Source of the DNA: Candidatus Acidiferrales bacterium
GTDB taxonomy: Bacteria > Acidobacteriota > Terriglobia > Acidiferrales > UBA7541
Reading direction: 5' to 3'
NCBI GenBank assembly: GCA_035934015.1
Contig: DASYYH010000027.1
Span: 62,001-126,000, forward strand
Length of the DNA: 64,000 nt
The notes beneath the pieces are model-generated. The model was given only the letters and a program-made list of their open reading frames with translations. It searched no databases and had not been told where the DNA came from. The stretch's first letter is position 1; every line of letters begins with the position of its first letter. Positions 24,105-33,062 of the stretch are shown in pieces. Position numbers and translations under genes: made by a program.

Positions 24105-25124
24105 CTATTTCGCGTCACGCTTCTCTTCCAGTCTGCGAACTCGTTCTGCCAATTCGGGCAACCGCGCAAATTGCGCATATTGCTTTTTGAATTCGCCGAG
24201 TGGACGCGCCGGCGTGCCCCAAACCATTTGACCTTCACGGACCGTTTTGCCATTCAGGATGCCCGACTGCCCGCCCAAAATCGCTCCATCTTCGACTTTG
24301 CAGTGTTCGCCGAGTCCTGCTTGCCCGCCGATCAAAACATGCCGGCCAATGTCGCAGCTTCCCGAAATTCCCGTTTGTGCCGCGATAACCGTATGCTCTC
24401 CGACGCGCACGTTGTGCGCGATATGCACCAGATTATCCACCTTCACTCCTCGCTCGATGCGCGTCGTACCCAGCGACCCGCGTGCGATCGTCGAATTGCT
24501 CCCGATTTCAACATCATTGTCAATCTCGACGCCGCCGAGCTGCGGAAATTTCCAATTTTTTCCTTCGCCGTAGACGTATCCGAAACCGTCTCCACCGATG
24601 ACTGCTCCTGCATGAACAATCACGCGGTTCGCCAATTTCGCGCCAGCGTAGAGCGTAACGCGCGGATACAACCGGCATGACTCTCCAATCTTCGCGCCAC
24701 GTCCCACAAAGCAAAATGCTCCGATCTCCGTTCCTGCTCCAACAACCACACCCTCTTCGATCACAACGTACGGGCCGATATGCGCGCTCGCCGAGACCGT
24801 TGCCGAACCATCGATCAGAGCGGTGGGATGAACTCTTGAGGCGATTGGCTGCTGTTCCAGCATCCATGCAGCCGCTTTGGCAAACGCCAGCTTCGGCTCG
24901 CGCACGACGATGAGCGTTTTCCCGGGGAGCTTCATCCCTTCGCGCACCAGCGCACATCGGGCGGCCGAGGACTCGCAACGGGGCAGGTGCTTCGCGGCGT
25001 CGACATAGATTAAATCCTCCGCGCTCGCATCCTCCGGGCGGGCCAACCCGGAAATTACCACCCTCGCATCGCCCTCCACGGTCGCTTGCAAATGATCCGC
25101 AAGTTCCTGTGCGGTTCGCTTCAT
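24105..25124 (-). CDS. lpxD: UDP-3-O-acylglucosamine N-acyltransferase LpxD
   Basis: The product has 339 residues. An N-terminal uridine-binding domain (DLIYVDAAKHLP) is followed by a long left-handed beta-helix of hexapeptide repeats (about 100-290: IDGSATVSASAHIGPYVVIEEGVVVG, IGGDGFGYV, NLVHIAHNVRVGEHTVIA). The HIAHNV segment carries the catalytic His of the family. A C-terminal helical tail (LPELAERVRRLEEK) matches LpxD trimers. It adds the N-linked acyl chain in lipid A synthesis. The ATG at 25124 has GAGGAGAAAAATC in front. It confirms a Gram-negative outer membrane. Confidence 0.95.
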   Translation of the reverse strand: MKRTAQELADHLQATVEGDARVVISGLARPEDASAEDLIYVDAAKHLPRCESSAARCALVREGMKLPGKTLIVVREPKLAFAKAAAWMLEQQPIASRVHPTALIDGSATVSASAHIGPYVVIEEGVVVGAGTEIGAFCFVGRGAKIGESCRLYPRVTLYAGAKLANRVIVHAGAVIGGDGFGYVYGEGKNWKFPQLGGVEIDNDVEIGSNSTIARGSLGTTRIERGVKVDNLVHIAHNVRVGEHTVIAAQTGISGSCDIGRHVLIGGQAGLGEHCKVEDGAILGGQSGILNGKTVREGQMVWGTPARPLGEFKKQYAQFARLPELAERVRRLEEKRDAK

Positions 25125-25196
25125 GATTTTTCTCCTCATCAAACTCTTTCACGCATTACGAAAATCATGCTTTATTGCTCGGTCTTTCGCAAAACT

Positions 25197-26102
25197 CTAG
25201 CGGGCATACAGCGGCGGCTCTCCCGGCGGACGATTTTTCCATCTCTTGTGCACCCAGAGCCATTGATCGGGATGGGCGCGAATGTAGTTCTCGATGGCCT
25301 GATTGAACCGAAGCGTGTTCTCGCGAATATCCGCATCTTCATCGTTCGATTGCACGAGCTTCACGGCCGGTTCAAAGCGCAGAGAATATTTCCGTTCAGA
25401 ATCGTCCCAGGAGATAAACCCGGGAACGACAGCGGCGCCTGTCCGCGACGCGACGCGCGCAAGTCCCGTTGTAGTTGCAGCGGGAACGCCAAAAAAGTCG
25501 ACGAAAATCCCTTCATCGAGGGAGGTGTTTTGATCCGCGAGGATTCCGATCGTGCCGCCGCTGTGGAGAACCCGCAGGATGACGCGTGCGGAATTATTTT
25601 TCTCGATCGGCTGATTGCCGGAAAGGCACCGATAGCGATTGATGAGTGCGTTGACGCGCGAATTATCGATCGCACGCGCAAGGAACGATAGAGGATTCCC
25701 ATAAACTGCCTGCGCGAAGGGCGCGATTTCCCACGCGCTCATATGGCCGGTGAGAAAAATCACTCCCTTGCCCAGCCGCCGCGCGGCTTCAAAATTCTCG
25801 AAGCCATCGATCACGACGAGCCTCTCGATATTCTCGCGCGACCAATCCGGAAAATGCGCGAACTCCGCCGCCATCCAGCCGAGATGACGCGCCATGCTTC
25901 GAATCGTTTGCCGGCGTTGCGCGTCGGACCAGTCTGGAAATGCGAGACGAAGATTTACAAGCGCAGCGTGCCGCAGCGGCGGCCGGCACAGCAAAAGAAA
26001 CCGGGCGATCTGCGCAGCAACAGCGCGTGCCAACGGCCGCGGAAGGAGCCCCAAAAATTTTAGAATCGTCCAGGCTGCGGCATATTCGCACCATTCACGC
26101 AT
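25197..26102 (-). CDS. Lipid A biosynthesis acyltransferase (LpxL/HtrB-like)
   Basis: The product has 301 residues of the lysophospholipid/lauroyl acyltransferase family. The catalytic HX4D/E appears as FLTGHMSAWEI, with Glu as the acid. GTIGILADQNTSLDEGIFVDFFG and a C-terminal YIRAHPDQWLWVHKRWKNRPP are the standard LpxL signatures. A short hydrophobic N-terminal helix should anchor it to the inner membrane. It adds a secondary acyl chain to lipid A precursor or a similar envelope lipid. The ATG at 26102 is preferred over a GTG at 26120. It lies 72 bases upstream of lpxD in the same direction. Confidence 0.88.
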   Translation of the reverse strand: MREWCEYAAAWTILKFLGLLPRPLARAVAAQIARFLLLCRPPLRHAALVNLRLAFPDWSDAQRRQTIRSMARHLGWMAAEFAHFPDWSRENIERLVVIDGFENFEAARRLGKGVIFLTGHMSAWEIAPFAQAVYGNPLSFLARAIDNSRVNALINRYRCLSGNQPIEKNNSARVILRVLHSGGTIGILADQNTSLDEGIFVDFFGVPAATTTGLARVASRTGAAVVPGFISWDDSERKYSLRFEPAVKLVQSNDEDADIRENTLRFNQAIENYIRAHPDQWLWVHKRWKNRPPGEPPLYAR

Positions 26103-26187
26103 CGCGCGCCATTCTGTCACAGACGTTTTCCGCGAACCAGCGCTGCTTCTTCAGAGTTGACCGACTCGTCTGATACACTCAGCCGCG

Positions 26188-27891
26188 ATGGAAATGAGAC
26201 GCGCATGGCCCCACCGAAAAATCGCCGCGGCAGTGGCCGCGCTGGCCGTTTTGCTCGTTTGCCTTTTCACGGGACTCTCCGCCATCGGCCTCGTTGGTCC
26301 CGATGAACCGCGCTACGCCTGGATCGCGCGAACCATGGCGCACAACGGCAATTGGATCACGCCGTATCTCTACGGAGCGCCCTGGTTTGAAAAGCCGATT
26401 TTCTATTATTGGGCCGCGGCCATTGGATTCAAACTCGTGCCTTCGCTGGAGTGGGCCGCGCGTTTGCCCTCGGCGTTCGCTGCGCTCGTCGCAGCTCTCG
26501 CTACGGCTTGGCTGGGGTGGAAGCGGTATGGCGAGCGAACGGCCTGGGCAATTCTGCTGATCTTCCCAACGTGCGCCGGCATCATTGCCTTCTCGCGCGC
26601 GGCTGCTCCTGACATGCTGTTCACAGCAAGCCTGGCGGTCGCACTCGTCTGCGCCACGAGTGTTTTGGAAAAGCAGGGATTATTTTGTGCATTTGACGGA
26701 AACGCTCAAAAAAATTCGCTGAGTTCGGGATCCCTCCGCGATAAGTTGCCCTTGATTTTTCTAGGAGTCTGGCTCGGCTTCGCGACACTCGCGAAAGGAC
26801 CAGCCGCGCTAATTTTGTCCGGCGGAAGCGTCCTCCTATGGGCCATCGTAACGCGGCACCTGAAAAAAGCGATCCGGCTGCTTCATCCTCTCGCGATTCT
26901 ATCTTTCTGTGTTGTTGCATTGCCCTGGTATGCCTTGTGCGCGTATTACAATCCCAGTTTTTTTCACACGTTCATCCTCTTGCATAATTTTCAACGCTAC
27001 CTCACACCCGTCTTCCAGCATCGCCAGCCATTCTGGTTCTTCGGTCCAATTGTCCTCATCGGCCTGTTACCGTGGACAGCGCTGCTGATTGGCGCGGCAA
27101 TCGACGGCCGCCGCATCTTTCGTGAGGGCTCATGGCGAAATTCTTTTGGATTTTTCGTCGCCTGCTGGGCGATCCTCCCATTCGTATTTTTCAGCTTTTC
27201 GCGATCGAAACTACCCGAATACATCTTGCCTATATTTCCGCCGCTGGTCCTTCTGCTTGGGCATTCCTTTATTCGCGCCATCGACAAGGCTCCGCGAACC
27301 GCCCAATGGCTCGGCGTGGCTACGGGCACAATGTGGGCGATTCTCGGAATTGCAGGCGCGGTTGGCTTTCAGAAGCTGCCGCCCTATGAGCCGCCGTACG
27401 CGAGCGGCACGCACAAGCTGGCTGTGGTTGCAATCTTGATCGGTGTGTTCACCGGCGTGGCCGTCGAATGCCTCAGCCTGGCTCGCCGCGCGTGGTACGC
27501 GCTGGTGTTCACGTCGCTTGTATGCGCGGCCTCGGTTTTGGTCGCCGGCGTGCGCATTTTGCCGGAGCTCGACCCTTTGCTTTCCACGCGCCCGCTCGCG
27601 CATGAAATTCAGCATTTGCTTCCGTCGCGTTCGGCCTCTCCCGATTCGCAACTTTATTCTGTTGGCAATGTCAACCGCAACTGCGGCTATGGCCTTCGCT
27701 TCTATTTAGGCCTCGATAAAATTGCGCAGTTCACGCCAGGGGGAGCGCACGAGGATTTTGTGCTCTTGAGTGGAGACGGTGACATGACATTGAACTACCT
27801 GGGAATCATTCACCGCAAAATCATTGCGAAGTTCCTTCCCTATTGTTGGGTCGAGTCGTTGCCCTCACAACAGACTTCGGGGGCAAAGTAG
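26188..27891 (+). CDS. ArnT/PMT-family membrane glycosyltransferase
   Basis: The product has 567 residues and about ten or more hydrophobic membrane segments. The first periplasmic loop has LVGPDEPRYAWIARTM and GNWITPYLYGAPWFEKPIFYY, the signature of the GT83/PMT (ArnT-like) family that transfers sugars from polyprenyl phosphate at the periplasmic face. Its position next to lpxL- and lpxD-type genes fits modification of lipid A or another envelope glycoconjugate. The start is divergent from the acyltransferase gene. The sugar and acceptor cannot be told. Confidence 0.85.
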   Translation: MEMRRAWPHRKIAAAVAALAVLLVCLFTGLSAIGLVGPDEPRYAWIARTMAHNGNWITPYLYGAPWFEKPIFYYWAAAIGFKLVPSLEWAARLPSAFAALVAALATAWLGWKRYGERTAWAILLIFPTCAGIIAFSRAAAPDMLFTASLAVALVCATSVLEKQGLFCAFDGNAQKNSLSSGSLRDKLPLIFLGVWLGFATLAKGPAALILSGGSVLLWAIVTRHLKKAIRLLHPLAILSFCVVALPWYALCAYYNPSFFHTFILLHNFQRYLTPVFQHRQPFWFFGPIVLIGLLPWTALLIGAAIDGRRIFREGSWRNSFGFFVACWAILPFVFFSFSRSKLPEYILPIFPPLVLLLGHSFIRAIDKAPRTAQWLGVATGTMWAILGIAGAVGFQKLPPYEPPYASGTHKLAVVAILIGVFTGVAVECLSLARRAWYALVFTSLVCAASVLVAGVRILPELDPLLSTRPLAHEIQHLLPSRSASPDSQLYSVGNVNRNCGYGLRFYLGLDKIAQFTPGGAHEDFVLLSGDGDMTLNYLGIIHRKIIAKFLPYCWVESLPSQQTSGAK

Positions 27892-27894
27892 CAG

Positions 27895-28830
27895 TTATTG
27901 CGCTGGTTGTCCGCCGGGCGGCAGGTTCTGCAGGAAAAAACTCACAACCTTGTTTTCGTAATCCCGCCGCCCTTCGTCGCTCATCTCCGCGTACGTCAGC
28001 GAATCTACCAGATGATCTTTGGGCCCGGGAGCGGCCTCAAACATGTGCAGAGTTTCTTTATCCAGCTCCGCCTTATCCGTCGATTCGATGAACAGCTTAG
28101 GAATTCCCTGCAGCCTTCCGAGCTGATCCGTCAATGGGCGAACAGAACTGTACTGGCGATTCAGGAGTCGAAAGCCAATCAAACAAAATGTCCTTGCAAG
28201 AGGAAGCGAACCAAGCCCCGCGTGTCCCACTTGAATAAGAAGGAAATCGGATGGCTGGTTGTACACCGAATCCACGGCGACGGCTTCGATCTTCGACTCT
28301 CGGATCGCAGCCGAAAGCGCCGCATAGGCGCCGAGATCCGTGCCCCAGACACCGAAGCGTGCCCTGTCGATATCATCGCGCTGCTCGAGGCCGTGAATCG
28401 CCGCGAGCAATTCCTGAGTTTCCTGATAGCCCAGCGTCGTCCGGCCGGGAACAGCGCCATGGCCAATGAAATCGAAAAGAAACACGTTGAACTGGTGCTC
28501 CTGAAGAGCCGTCACGAGCGTCAGAATATCCGCCCTCTGCGATCCATATCCGTGACACAAAACAATCGTTGGCGCGCGCATCAAGCCGGGGAAAAACCAT
28601 CCTTCGCGCGAGCCCGCACCGGGGATCGTGAAGTTGTATGTCGTCGGGTGACCCATCAGCAGAGTGACGTCTACGTTCGCCGGGTTCCGTGGCGGGGTCA
28701 AAACTTGATAGAGCAAGTAGCCGGAGATCGTCGTGGCAGCGAGGAAAACGAACAGCGCCAGGGCTAGGAGCGATCCCAGAACGCGTATGATACGCGCAAT
28801 CACTCCACGCAGATTGGGCAAACGGCTCAT
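27895..28830 (-). CDS. Membrane-anchored alpha/beta hydrolase with Asp in the nucleophile position
   Basis: The product has 311 residues. An N-terminal membrane anchor (VLGSLLALALFVFLAATTISGYLLY, about 17-41) is followed by an alpha/beta-hydrolase fold: oxyanion-hole strand IVLCHGYGSQ, then FLFDFIGHG. The nucleophile elbow reads GTDLG (D165) where most serine hydrolases have GxSxG. A possible acid is D252 (ESTDK) and His H273 (PKDH). Asp nucleophiles occur in dehalogenases and epoxide hydrolases, so the reaction may differ from esterase, or the protein may be inactive. It converges with the glycosyltransferase gene, with only three bases between the stops. Confidence 0.75.
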   Translation of the reverse strand: MSRLPNLRGVIARIIRVLGSLLALALFVFLAATTISGYLLYQVLTPPRNPANVDVTLLMGHPTTYNFTIPGAGSREGWFFPGLMRAPTIVLCHGYGSQRADILTLVTALQEHQFNVFLFDFIGHGAVPGRTTLGYQETQELLAAIHGLEQRDDIDRARFGVWGTDLGAYAALSAAIRESKIEAVAVDSVYNQPSDFLLIQVGHAGLGSLPLARTFCLIGFRLLNRQYSSVRPLTDQLGRLQGIPKLFIESTDKAELDKETLHMFEAAPGPKDHLVDSLTYAEMSDEGRRDYENKVVSFFLQNLPPGGQPAQ

Positions 28831-29070
28831 TCTAAATTGATGACGTCCCCCACGTGAACGCGCGGAGTGTAGCATATTTGGCCGCTGTCGCCAGATCGGC
28901 GCAAGAAGTGCGCGGGCAATTGATTAACGAGCTGGAATGAGCTTTTTTTTGCGCCAACGCAAGAATCCGGTGGGGGCGCACTTAATCTTCTGCGAACCCT
29001 GGTCAGGTTTCACTGACATCGCAGACGAAGCGCGGCTATAATTGCAGTTTAGGAGCAAAACGGAACGTCT
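28831..29070. promoter_or_regulatory. Divergent promoter region, hydrolase and GNAT genes
   Basis: About 240 bases between divergent genes, without a gene of its own. A run of T at 28938-28945 follows a weak AGCT..AGCT repeat, too short to call a terminator. Confidence 0.35.
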
Positions 29071-30003
29071 ATGCAGGTCGTCGACCTCCGGCAAGTTTAT
29101 TCTCGAACGCTCGAACCGCTCTTGCTGGAAGAAAGCGAACAGTGGCGCAAGGACCTCTACTGGGATTACCGGCCCTCACAACAACTCATTCGAAAATTCA
29201 TCGATTCCCGTTCTCTGGCTGGCTATGCGGCGTTTGAAGGAAAGCAGCCTGTCGGTTACGGTTTCTATGTCTTCGAAGAGCAGAAGGGTCTAATCGGAGG
29301 ATTGTTTGCGTCTCCGCGCTTCGACCAGCTCGCCATCAGCAAGAAATTGCTCTTGGAAATGTTCGATTCCTTGCGCGCGACTCCGTTCATCGAACGCATC
29401 GAGGCGCAGCTGATGCCCTTTGGCGTCGCTCTCGATGGTTTCCTGACCGAGCATCGTTTCCGCCTGCATCGCCGTCAGTTCATGCTTCTCGAGATGGCGA
29501 AGAGCGCCGCTGCTGAGGCCGTCCCGCAGAATGGATTGCGGCTGGAGCATTGGACCGATCGCTTCCTCGAGCCCTGCGCTCATCTGATTCAGCGCGCATA
29601 CGCAGATCACATCGATAGCGAGATCAACGATCAGTATCGGACAGAAGCCGGCGCGATGAAATTTCTTCGCAATATAGTATTACTGCCCGGCTGCGGCCAA
29701 TTTTTCCCCGAAGCTTCGTTTATCCTTCGCCCCGGCCCTACGGAGAAGCCCATTGGGATGATACTGACTTCCACCGTCGCCCCCGGCGTTGGCCATACGA
29801 CGCAGATTTGCGTCTTGCCGGGCTATCAGAAAAATGGACTGGGGCGCCGTTTGATGGAGGCTTCGCTTGCCGCGTTACGCCTGCAAGGGTATCGCGCGCT
29901 TTCTCTGACGGTGACGTCGGCAAACGTGAATGCTGTTCGCCTCTATGAGAATCTGGGTTTTCGCACTGTGCAGACATTCGCCGCGGGCGTCTGGGAACCC
30001 TGA
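29071..30003 (+). CDS. Two-domain GNAT acetyltransferase
   Basis: The product has 310 residues with two GNAT-like halves. The second half is the convincing one: HTTQICVLPGYQKNGLGRRLMEASL holds the acetyl-CoA motif (Q/R-x-x-G-x-G/A), and SLTVTSANVNAVRLYENLGFRTVQTF is the typical C-terminal part. The first half (residues about 1-140) has the fold but a less clear acetyl-CoA motif and may be degenerate. The target is unknown. It converges with nrdR, with four bases between the stops. Confidence 0.8.
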   Translation: MQVVDLRQVYSRTLEPLLLEESEQWRKDLYWDYRPSQQLIRKFIDSRSLAGYAAFEGKQPVGYGFYVFEEQKGLIGGLFASPRFDQLAISKKLLLEMFDSLRATPFIERIEAQLMPFGVALDGFLTEHRFRLHRRQFMLLEMAKSAAAEAVPQNGLRLEHWTDRFLEPCAHLIQRAYADHIDSEINDQYRTEAGAMKFLRNIVLLPGCGQFFPEASFILRPGPTEKPIGMILTSTVAPGVGHTTQICVLPGYQKNGLGRRLMEASLAALRLQGYRALSLTVTSANVNAVRLYENLGFRTVQTFAAGVWEP

Positions 30004-30007
30004 CGAT

Positions 30008-30472
30008 TCATTTTCTCGCGCGATCTTTGAGCAGATTCTTCAATTCCGACATAAATTCCTTCACATCCTTGAAATCCAAGTAAACCGACGCGAATCGCAC
30101 GTAAGCAACTTTGTCGAGCTTCTTCAGGCGATTCATCAGAAGCTCGCCAATCTCAGAAGTCGTCCGCTCGCGATCTTTTGCCTCATTGACGTATCGTTCC
30201 GCCTCGTCCACCAGTCCTTCGAGCTTTGCTGTCGGTACAGGCCGCTTTTCGCAGGCGCGCAGCAATCCTTGAAGGATTTTGTGCCGGTCGAATTTTTCGC
30301 GGCGGCCATCTTTCTTGATGACCATGTAGGGAATCTCGTCGATGCGTTCGTACGTCGTAAAACGCTTTCCGCATTTCAAGCATTCGCGCCGCCGCCGGAT
30401 TAGATCTCCGGCGCGGCCTTCGCGCGAGTCCACCACTTTGTCGTCCAGATGCGAGCAGAAAGGGCACTTCAC
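30008..30472 (-). CDS. nrdR: Ribonucleotide reductase repressor NrdR
   Basis: The product has 154 residues, the usual NrdR length. The N-terminal zinc ribbon is CPFC...CLKC (residues 3-6 and 31-34), followed by an ATP-cone (PYMVIKKDGRREKFDRHKILQGLLRACEKRPV) that senses ATP/dATP. NrdR binds NrdR boxes upstream of ribonucleotide reductase genes, none of which lie in this window. The start is a GTG at 30472 that overlaps the upstream stop (GTGA) and gives the conserved KCPFC opening. Confidence 0.95.
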   Translation of the reverse strand: MKCPFCSHLDDKVVDSREGRAGDLIRRRRECLKCGKRFTTYERIDEIPYMVIKKDGRREKFDRHKILQGLLRACEKRPVPTAKLEGLVDEAERYVNEAKDRERTTSEIGELLMNRLKKLDKVAYVRFASVYLDFKDVKEFMSELKNLLKDRARK

Positions 30473-31593
30473 CGGCGCGTCTCCCTGAGGTCTTTGGCGA
30501 TATCCGCCAGCGTGGCGTGCTTGCCGCGCGCTTCGTCTTCCGATTCTTCCCGCGCCAGTTGTCGCAGACTTCCCATCGACCACCCCTCATGGATCAGCAA
30601 CGGCACGCCGATTAGGCTCACTGCAGCAAACGTCAGCAGCCATGCAAGAATCGCGATTGCCGCAGCCGGCTCCTTTTCTACCCCAAGAATGATTGTCAGC
30701 GCAAGAAACGTCGCCAGTTGCATTCCTCCGCCGACAGCAGGCAGCTGCAACACGGATCCGACCATCGTGAATGCCAGCACCAGCAGCGCAGCGCGAAATT
30801 CGAAATATCCAAGTTGCGCACGGAAACTGAGAATGATCCACCAGTAGACCAGCGCCACAACCAGCCAATGAATTGTCGTATATCCCACAGCGGCCAAAAC
30901 GTCCGCGGGCGAACGAATGGCCTGCAGCCCTTCGCTGAATCCGTCCACCATCGTCGCAATTTTTCCGCGCCATCCCGGATGGCTCCGCAGAGGTTCAAGG
31001 CGCGACTGCAAACCTCGCGCTCCATGCAGGCGAAAATATGTCAGCGCGCCAATCATTACGAGAAACCCCGCGAATAGCACCCATCCGGCCAGCCGCGCAT
31101 CGTGAAGAAGAGCCCCTCCATCTGCTTCCGGCGACGTAACCGCGCGGGGCGGCAACGCGAGAAGAACAAGAATTGCCATCACGGCCGTCGCGCCCGCGTC
31201 GAAGATTCGCTCCAAAACGTAGACGCCGAAGCTGCTCGTCACGGGCAGACGATCTTTGCGCGCAATCAAGAGCGGCCGGATTGGTTCTCCTGCGCGACCC
31301 AGAAGGAATATCGCCGCAAAGCCCATCAGCGTCGCACTATAAACATGAGGGAAAGTGGGCCGACCCATGTAACGCGAAAAATGGACCCATCGCAACGCAC
31401 GGACGGCATAGGAGACAAAGATTGTCGCCAGCGACAGAACCAGAAGAGCGACATTCGCGCTGCTCAATGACGCGCCGAGCTTCTGCCAGTCGAAGCCGCC
31501 GAGCATTGTCGCGCCGCGAAATCGGTAAAATAGCGCGACAAATATCAGAAGTCCGATGACAACCCAAATCGCTCTCTGCCAATGTCTCCGCAT
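30469..31593 (-). CDS. Lysylphosphatidylglycerol synthase TM-region (UPF0104) family membrane protein
   Basis: The product has 374 residues and seven or eight hydrophobic segments. Family signatures include RALRWVHFSRYMG, GFAAIFLLGRAGEPIRPLLIARKD and GGGMQLATFLALTIILGVE. Relatives are the transmembrane flippase part of MprF and related lipid-transport proteins. No aminoacyltransferase domain is attached, so a lipid translocase role is more likely than lysyl transfer. The C-terminus is a charged cytoplasmic tail. It overlaps nrdR by four bases, so nrdR is probably expressed from this gene's promoter. Confidence 0.82.
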   Translation of the reverse strand: MRRHWQRAIWVVIGLLIFVALFYRFRGATMLGGFDWQKLGASLSSANVALLVLSLATIFVSYAVRALRWVHFSRYMGRPTFPHVYSATLMGFAAIFLLGRAGEPIRPLLIARKDRLPVTSSFGVYVLERIFDAGATAVMAILVLLALPPRAVTSPEADGGALLHDARLAGWVLFAGFLVMIGALTYFRLHGARGLQSRLEPLRSHPGWRGKIATMVDGFSEGLQAIRSPADVLAAVGYTTIHWLVVALVYWWIILSFRAQLGYFEFRAALLVLAFTMVGSVLQLPAVGGGMQLATFLALTIILGVEKEPAAAIAILAWLLTFAAVSLIGVPLLIHEGWSMGSLRQLAREESEDEARGKHATLADIAKDLRETRR

Positions 31594-31825
31594 GGTGGCG
31601 CGTCAACGTATCAGCAAGGTTTACACAAGGTCAAGCGAAGCCACAATCGGCGAAATAAGAATGCGCACGCAAATGACATTGATTGCGGAGCACAAACATT
31701 CAATCTGCTTGTCTTGCAGTCACGCCCCAGCTAAGATGCCGTCACCATGCGGAACTTTTCGGCCTCCAATTGCGTTTCATAGATTGTGAGGCTGAAGGTG
31801 ATGCCACTTGCGAGGACAATGACGA

Positions 31826-32395
31826 TTGGAGCCGGATGCTCAACTGGTGCAGCGCTGCCTGCGGGGCGAGGGTCCAGCGTGGGAAGAGCTTGTCCGCCGC
31901 CATACGCGCCGCGTTTACAATCTGTGCTACCGCTTCACCGGCAATCCAACCGAAGCCGAGGATTTGAGCCAGGAAGTATTTCTTCGCATTTACCGGACTT
32001 TGGCCAGTTATCGGACCGCCTATGGCGGGTTCCCAACATGGCTTACCAGCGTGACGCGCAATTTGCTCGTGGACCACTATCGCCGGACTCGCCGCGACCG
32101 CGCGACCGACGCGCTCGAAGACGTGATGCCCAAAGTCGAGGAGAAACATTCGCCGGTCCGCACTCCCGACAAAGCCGCTATGGCGCGCGAATTGAGCGAG
32201 CAGGTTCAGCACGGCCTTTCGCGCCTTTCTCCGGAACTTCGCGAAGCAATTATCTTGCGCGACCTGCAGGGTTTGGAATACAACGAGATTCAAGAAGTCC
32301 TTTCAGTGCCCGAAGGAACCGTGAAGTCGAGGATCAATCGGGGAAGAATCGAGCTGGCGCGTATACTCCAAGAAATGGGGATTCGGCCGGAGTAA
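31826..32395 (+). CDS. ECF-type RNA polymerase sigma factor
   Basis: The product has 189 residues with sigma region 2 (YNLCYRFTGNPTEAEDLSQEVFLRIYRTL) and region 4 (LSPELREAIILRDLQGLEYNEIQEVLSVPEGTVKSRINRGR), separated by a linker, as in ECF sigma factors. The start is a TTG at 31826 because a TGA stop lies in frame two codons upstream; GAGGA precedes it. It is followed 22 bases later by an anti-sigma gene, the standard arrangement for envelope-stress sensing. The target promoters are not known; self-regulation is likely for this family. Confidence 0.93.
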   Translation: MEPDAQLVQRCLRGEGPAWEELVRRHTRRVYNLCYRFTGNPTEAEDLSQEVFLRIYRTLASYRTAYGGFPTWLTSVTRNLLVDHYRRTRRDRATDALEDVMPKVEEKHSPVRTPDKAAMARELSEQVQHGLSRLSPELREAIILRDLQGLEYNEIQEVLSVPEGTVKSRINRGRIELARILQEMGIRPE

Positions 32396-32417
32396 TGTTT
32401 CAAGGCGAGTGAAGCAA

Positions 32418-33062
32418 ATGAATTGGACTTGCGTACAAATCGAGGAGCGGCTCAGCGATTATCTGGACGGCCTGCTGCCGGAATCTGAGCGGCGGGAGTT
32501 CCGGGCGCACGTCGATTCCTGCTCGAACTGCGCGCCATTGCTGGCGCAAGTCACGCACGTCGTCAACCGTCTTCGCGCCATCGAGGAAGAGCAGCCGCCT
32601 GCTGCGCTCATCTCCAAGATTCTCGACCAGACGCTCGGCCCGCGCAAGGCTGCGCGCAATTGGCTGGGCTGGATTCCGCTCTTGTGGCAGCCGCGCTTTG
32701 CCACCGGCCTCGTTACTGTGCTGGCCACTCTCATCATCGTGTTTCACGCCATGGGCGTAAACCCATCGAACGTCACGGCCGCGAGCTTGAATCCCGTCAA
32801 CTTGTATCATTCTGCGGACCGCCGTGCGCACCTCGTGTTCGCGCGCAGCGTAAAATTCGTGAATGATCTTCGCATCGTGTACGAAATTCAGTCGCGGCTG
32901 CAGCCGGCCAGCGGCCCGGCGCCAAATCAACAGGCGCCTTCCGCGACTCCGGTACAACCTGAACCCAAATCCCCGCGCCAATCCCAAGACTCCAGAGCCA
33001 ACGGCAGATTCGCACTCGTCGCCGCGGTCCTGGCGGATATGCCGGGAGGGAGCTCTCGATGA
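32418..33062 (+). CDS. Zinc-finger anti-sigma factor with one membrane segment
   Basis: The product has 214 residues. The N-terminal zf-HC2 (ZAS) motif is HVDSCSNC (H-x3-C-x2-C), preceded by RLSDYLDGLLPESER, which binds the sigma factor. A membrane segment (about 92-112, FATGLVTVLATLIIVFHAMG) separates it from a periplasmic Gln/Pro/Ser-rich part. The ATG at 32418 gives the usual opening MNWTC; a GTG at 32409 is possible. The stop overlaps the next gene (ATGA). Confidence 0.9.
   Translation: MNWTCVQIEERLSDYLDGLLPESERREFRAHVDSCSNCAPLLAQVTHVVNRLRAIEEEQPPAALISKILDQTLGPRKAARNWLGWIPLLWQPRFATGLVTVLATLIIVFHAMGVNPSNVTAASLNPVNLYHSADRRAHLVFARSVKFVNDLRIVYEIQSRLQPASGPAPNQQAPSATPVQPEPKSPRQSQDSRANGRFALVAAVLADMPGGSSR

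Noticed and set aside
28931-28946. A terminator at the T-run after AGCTGGAATGAGCT
   Set aside because: The stem would be only four base pairs with one wobble, and it lies between divergent genes where no transcript should end.
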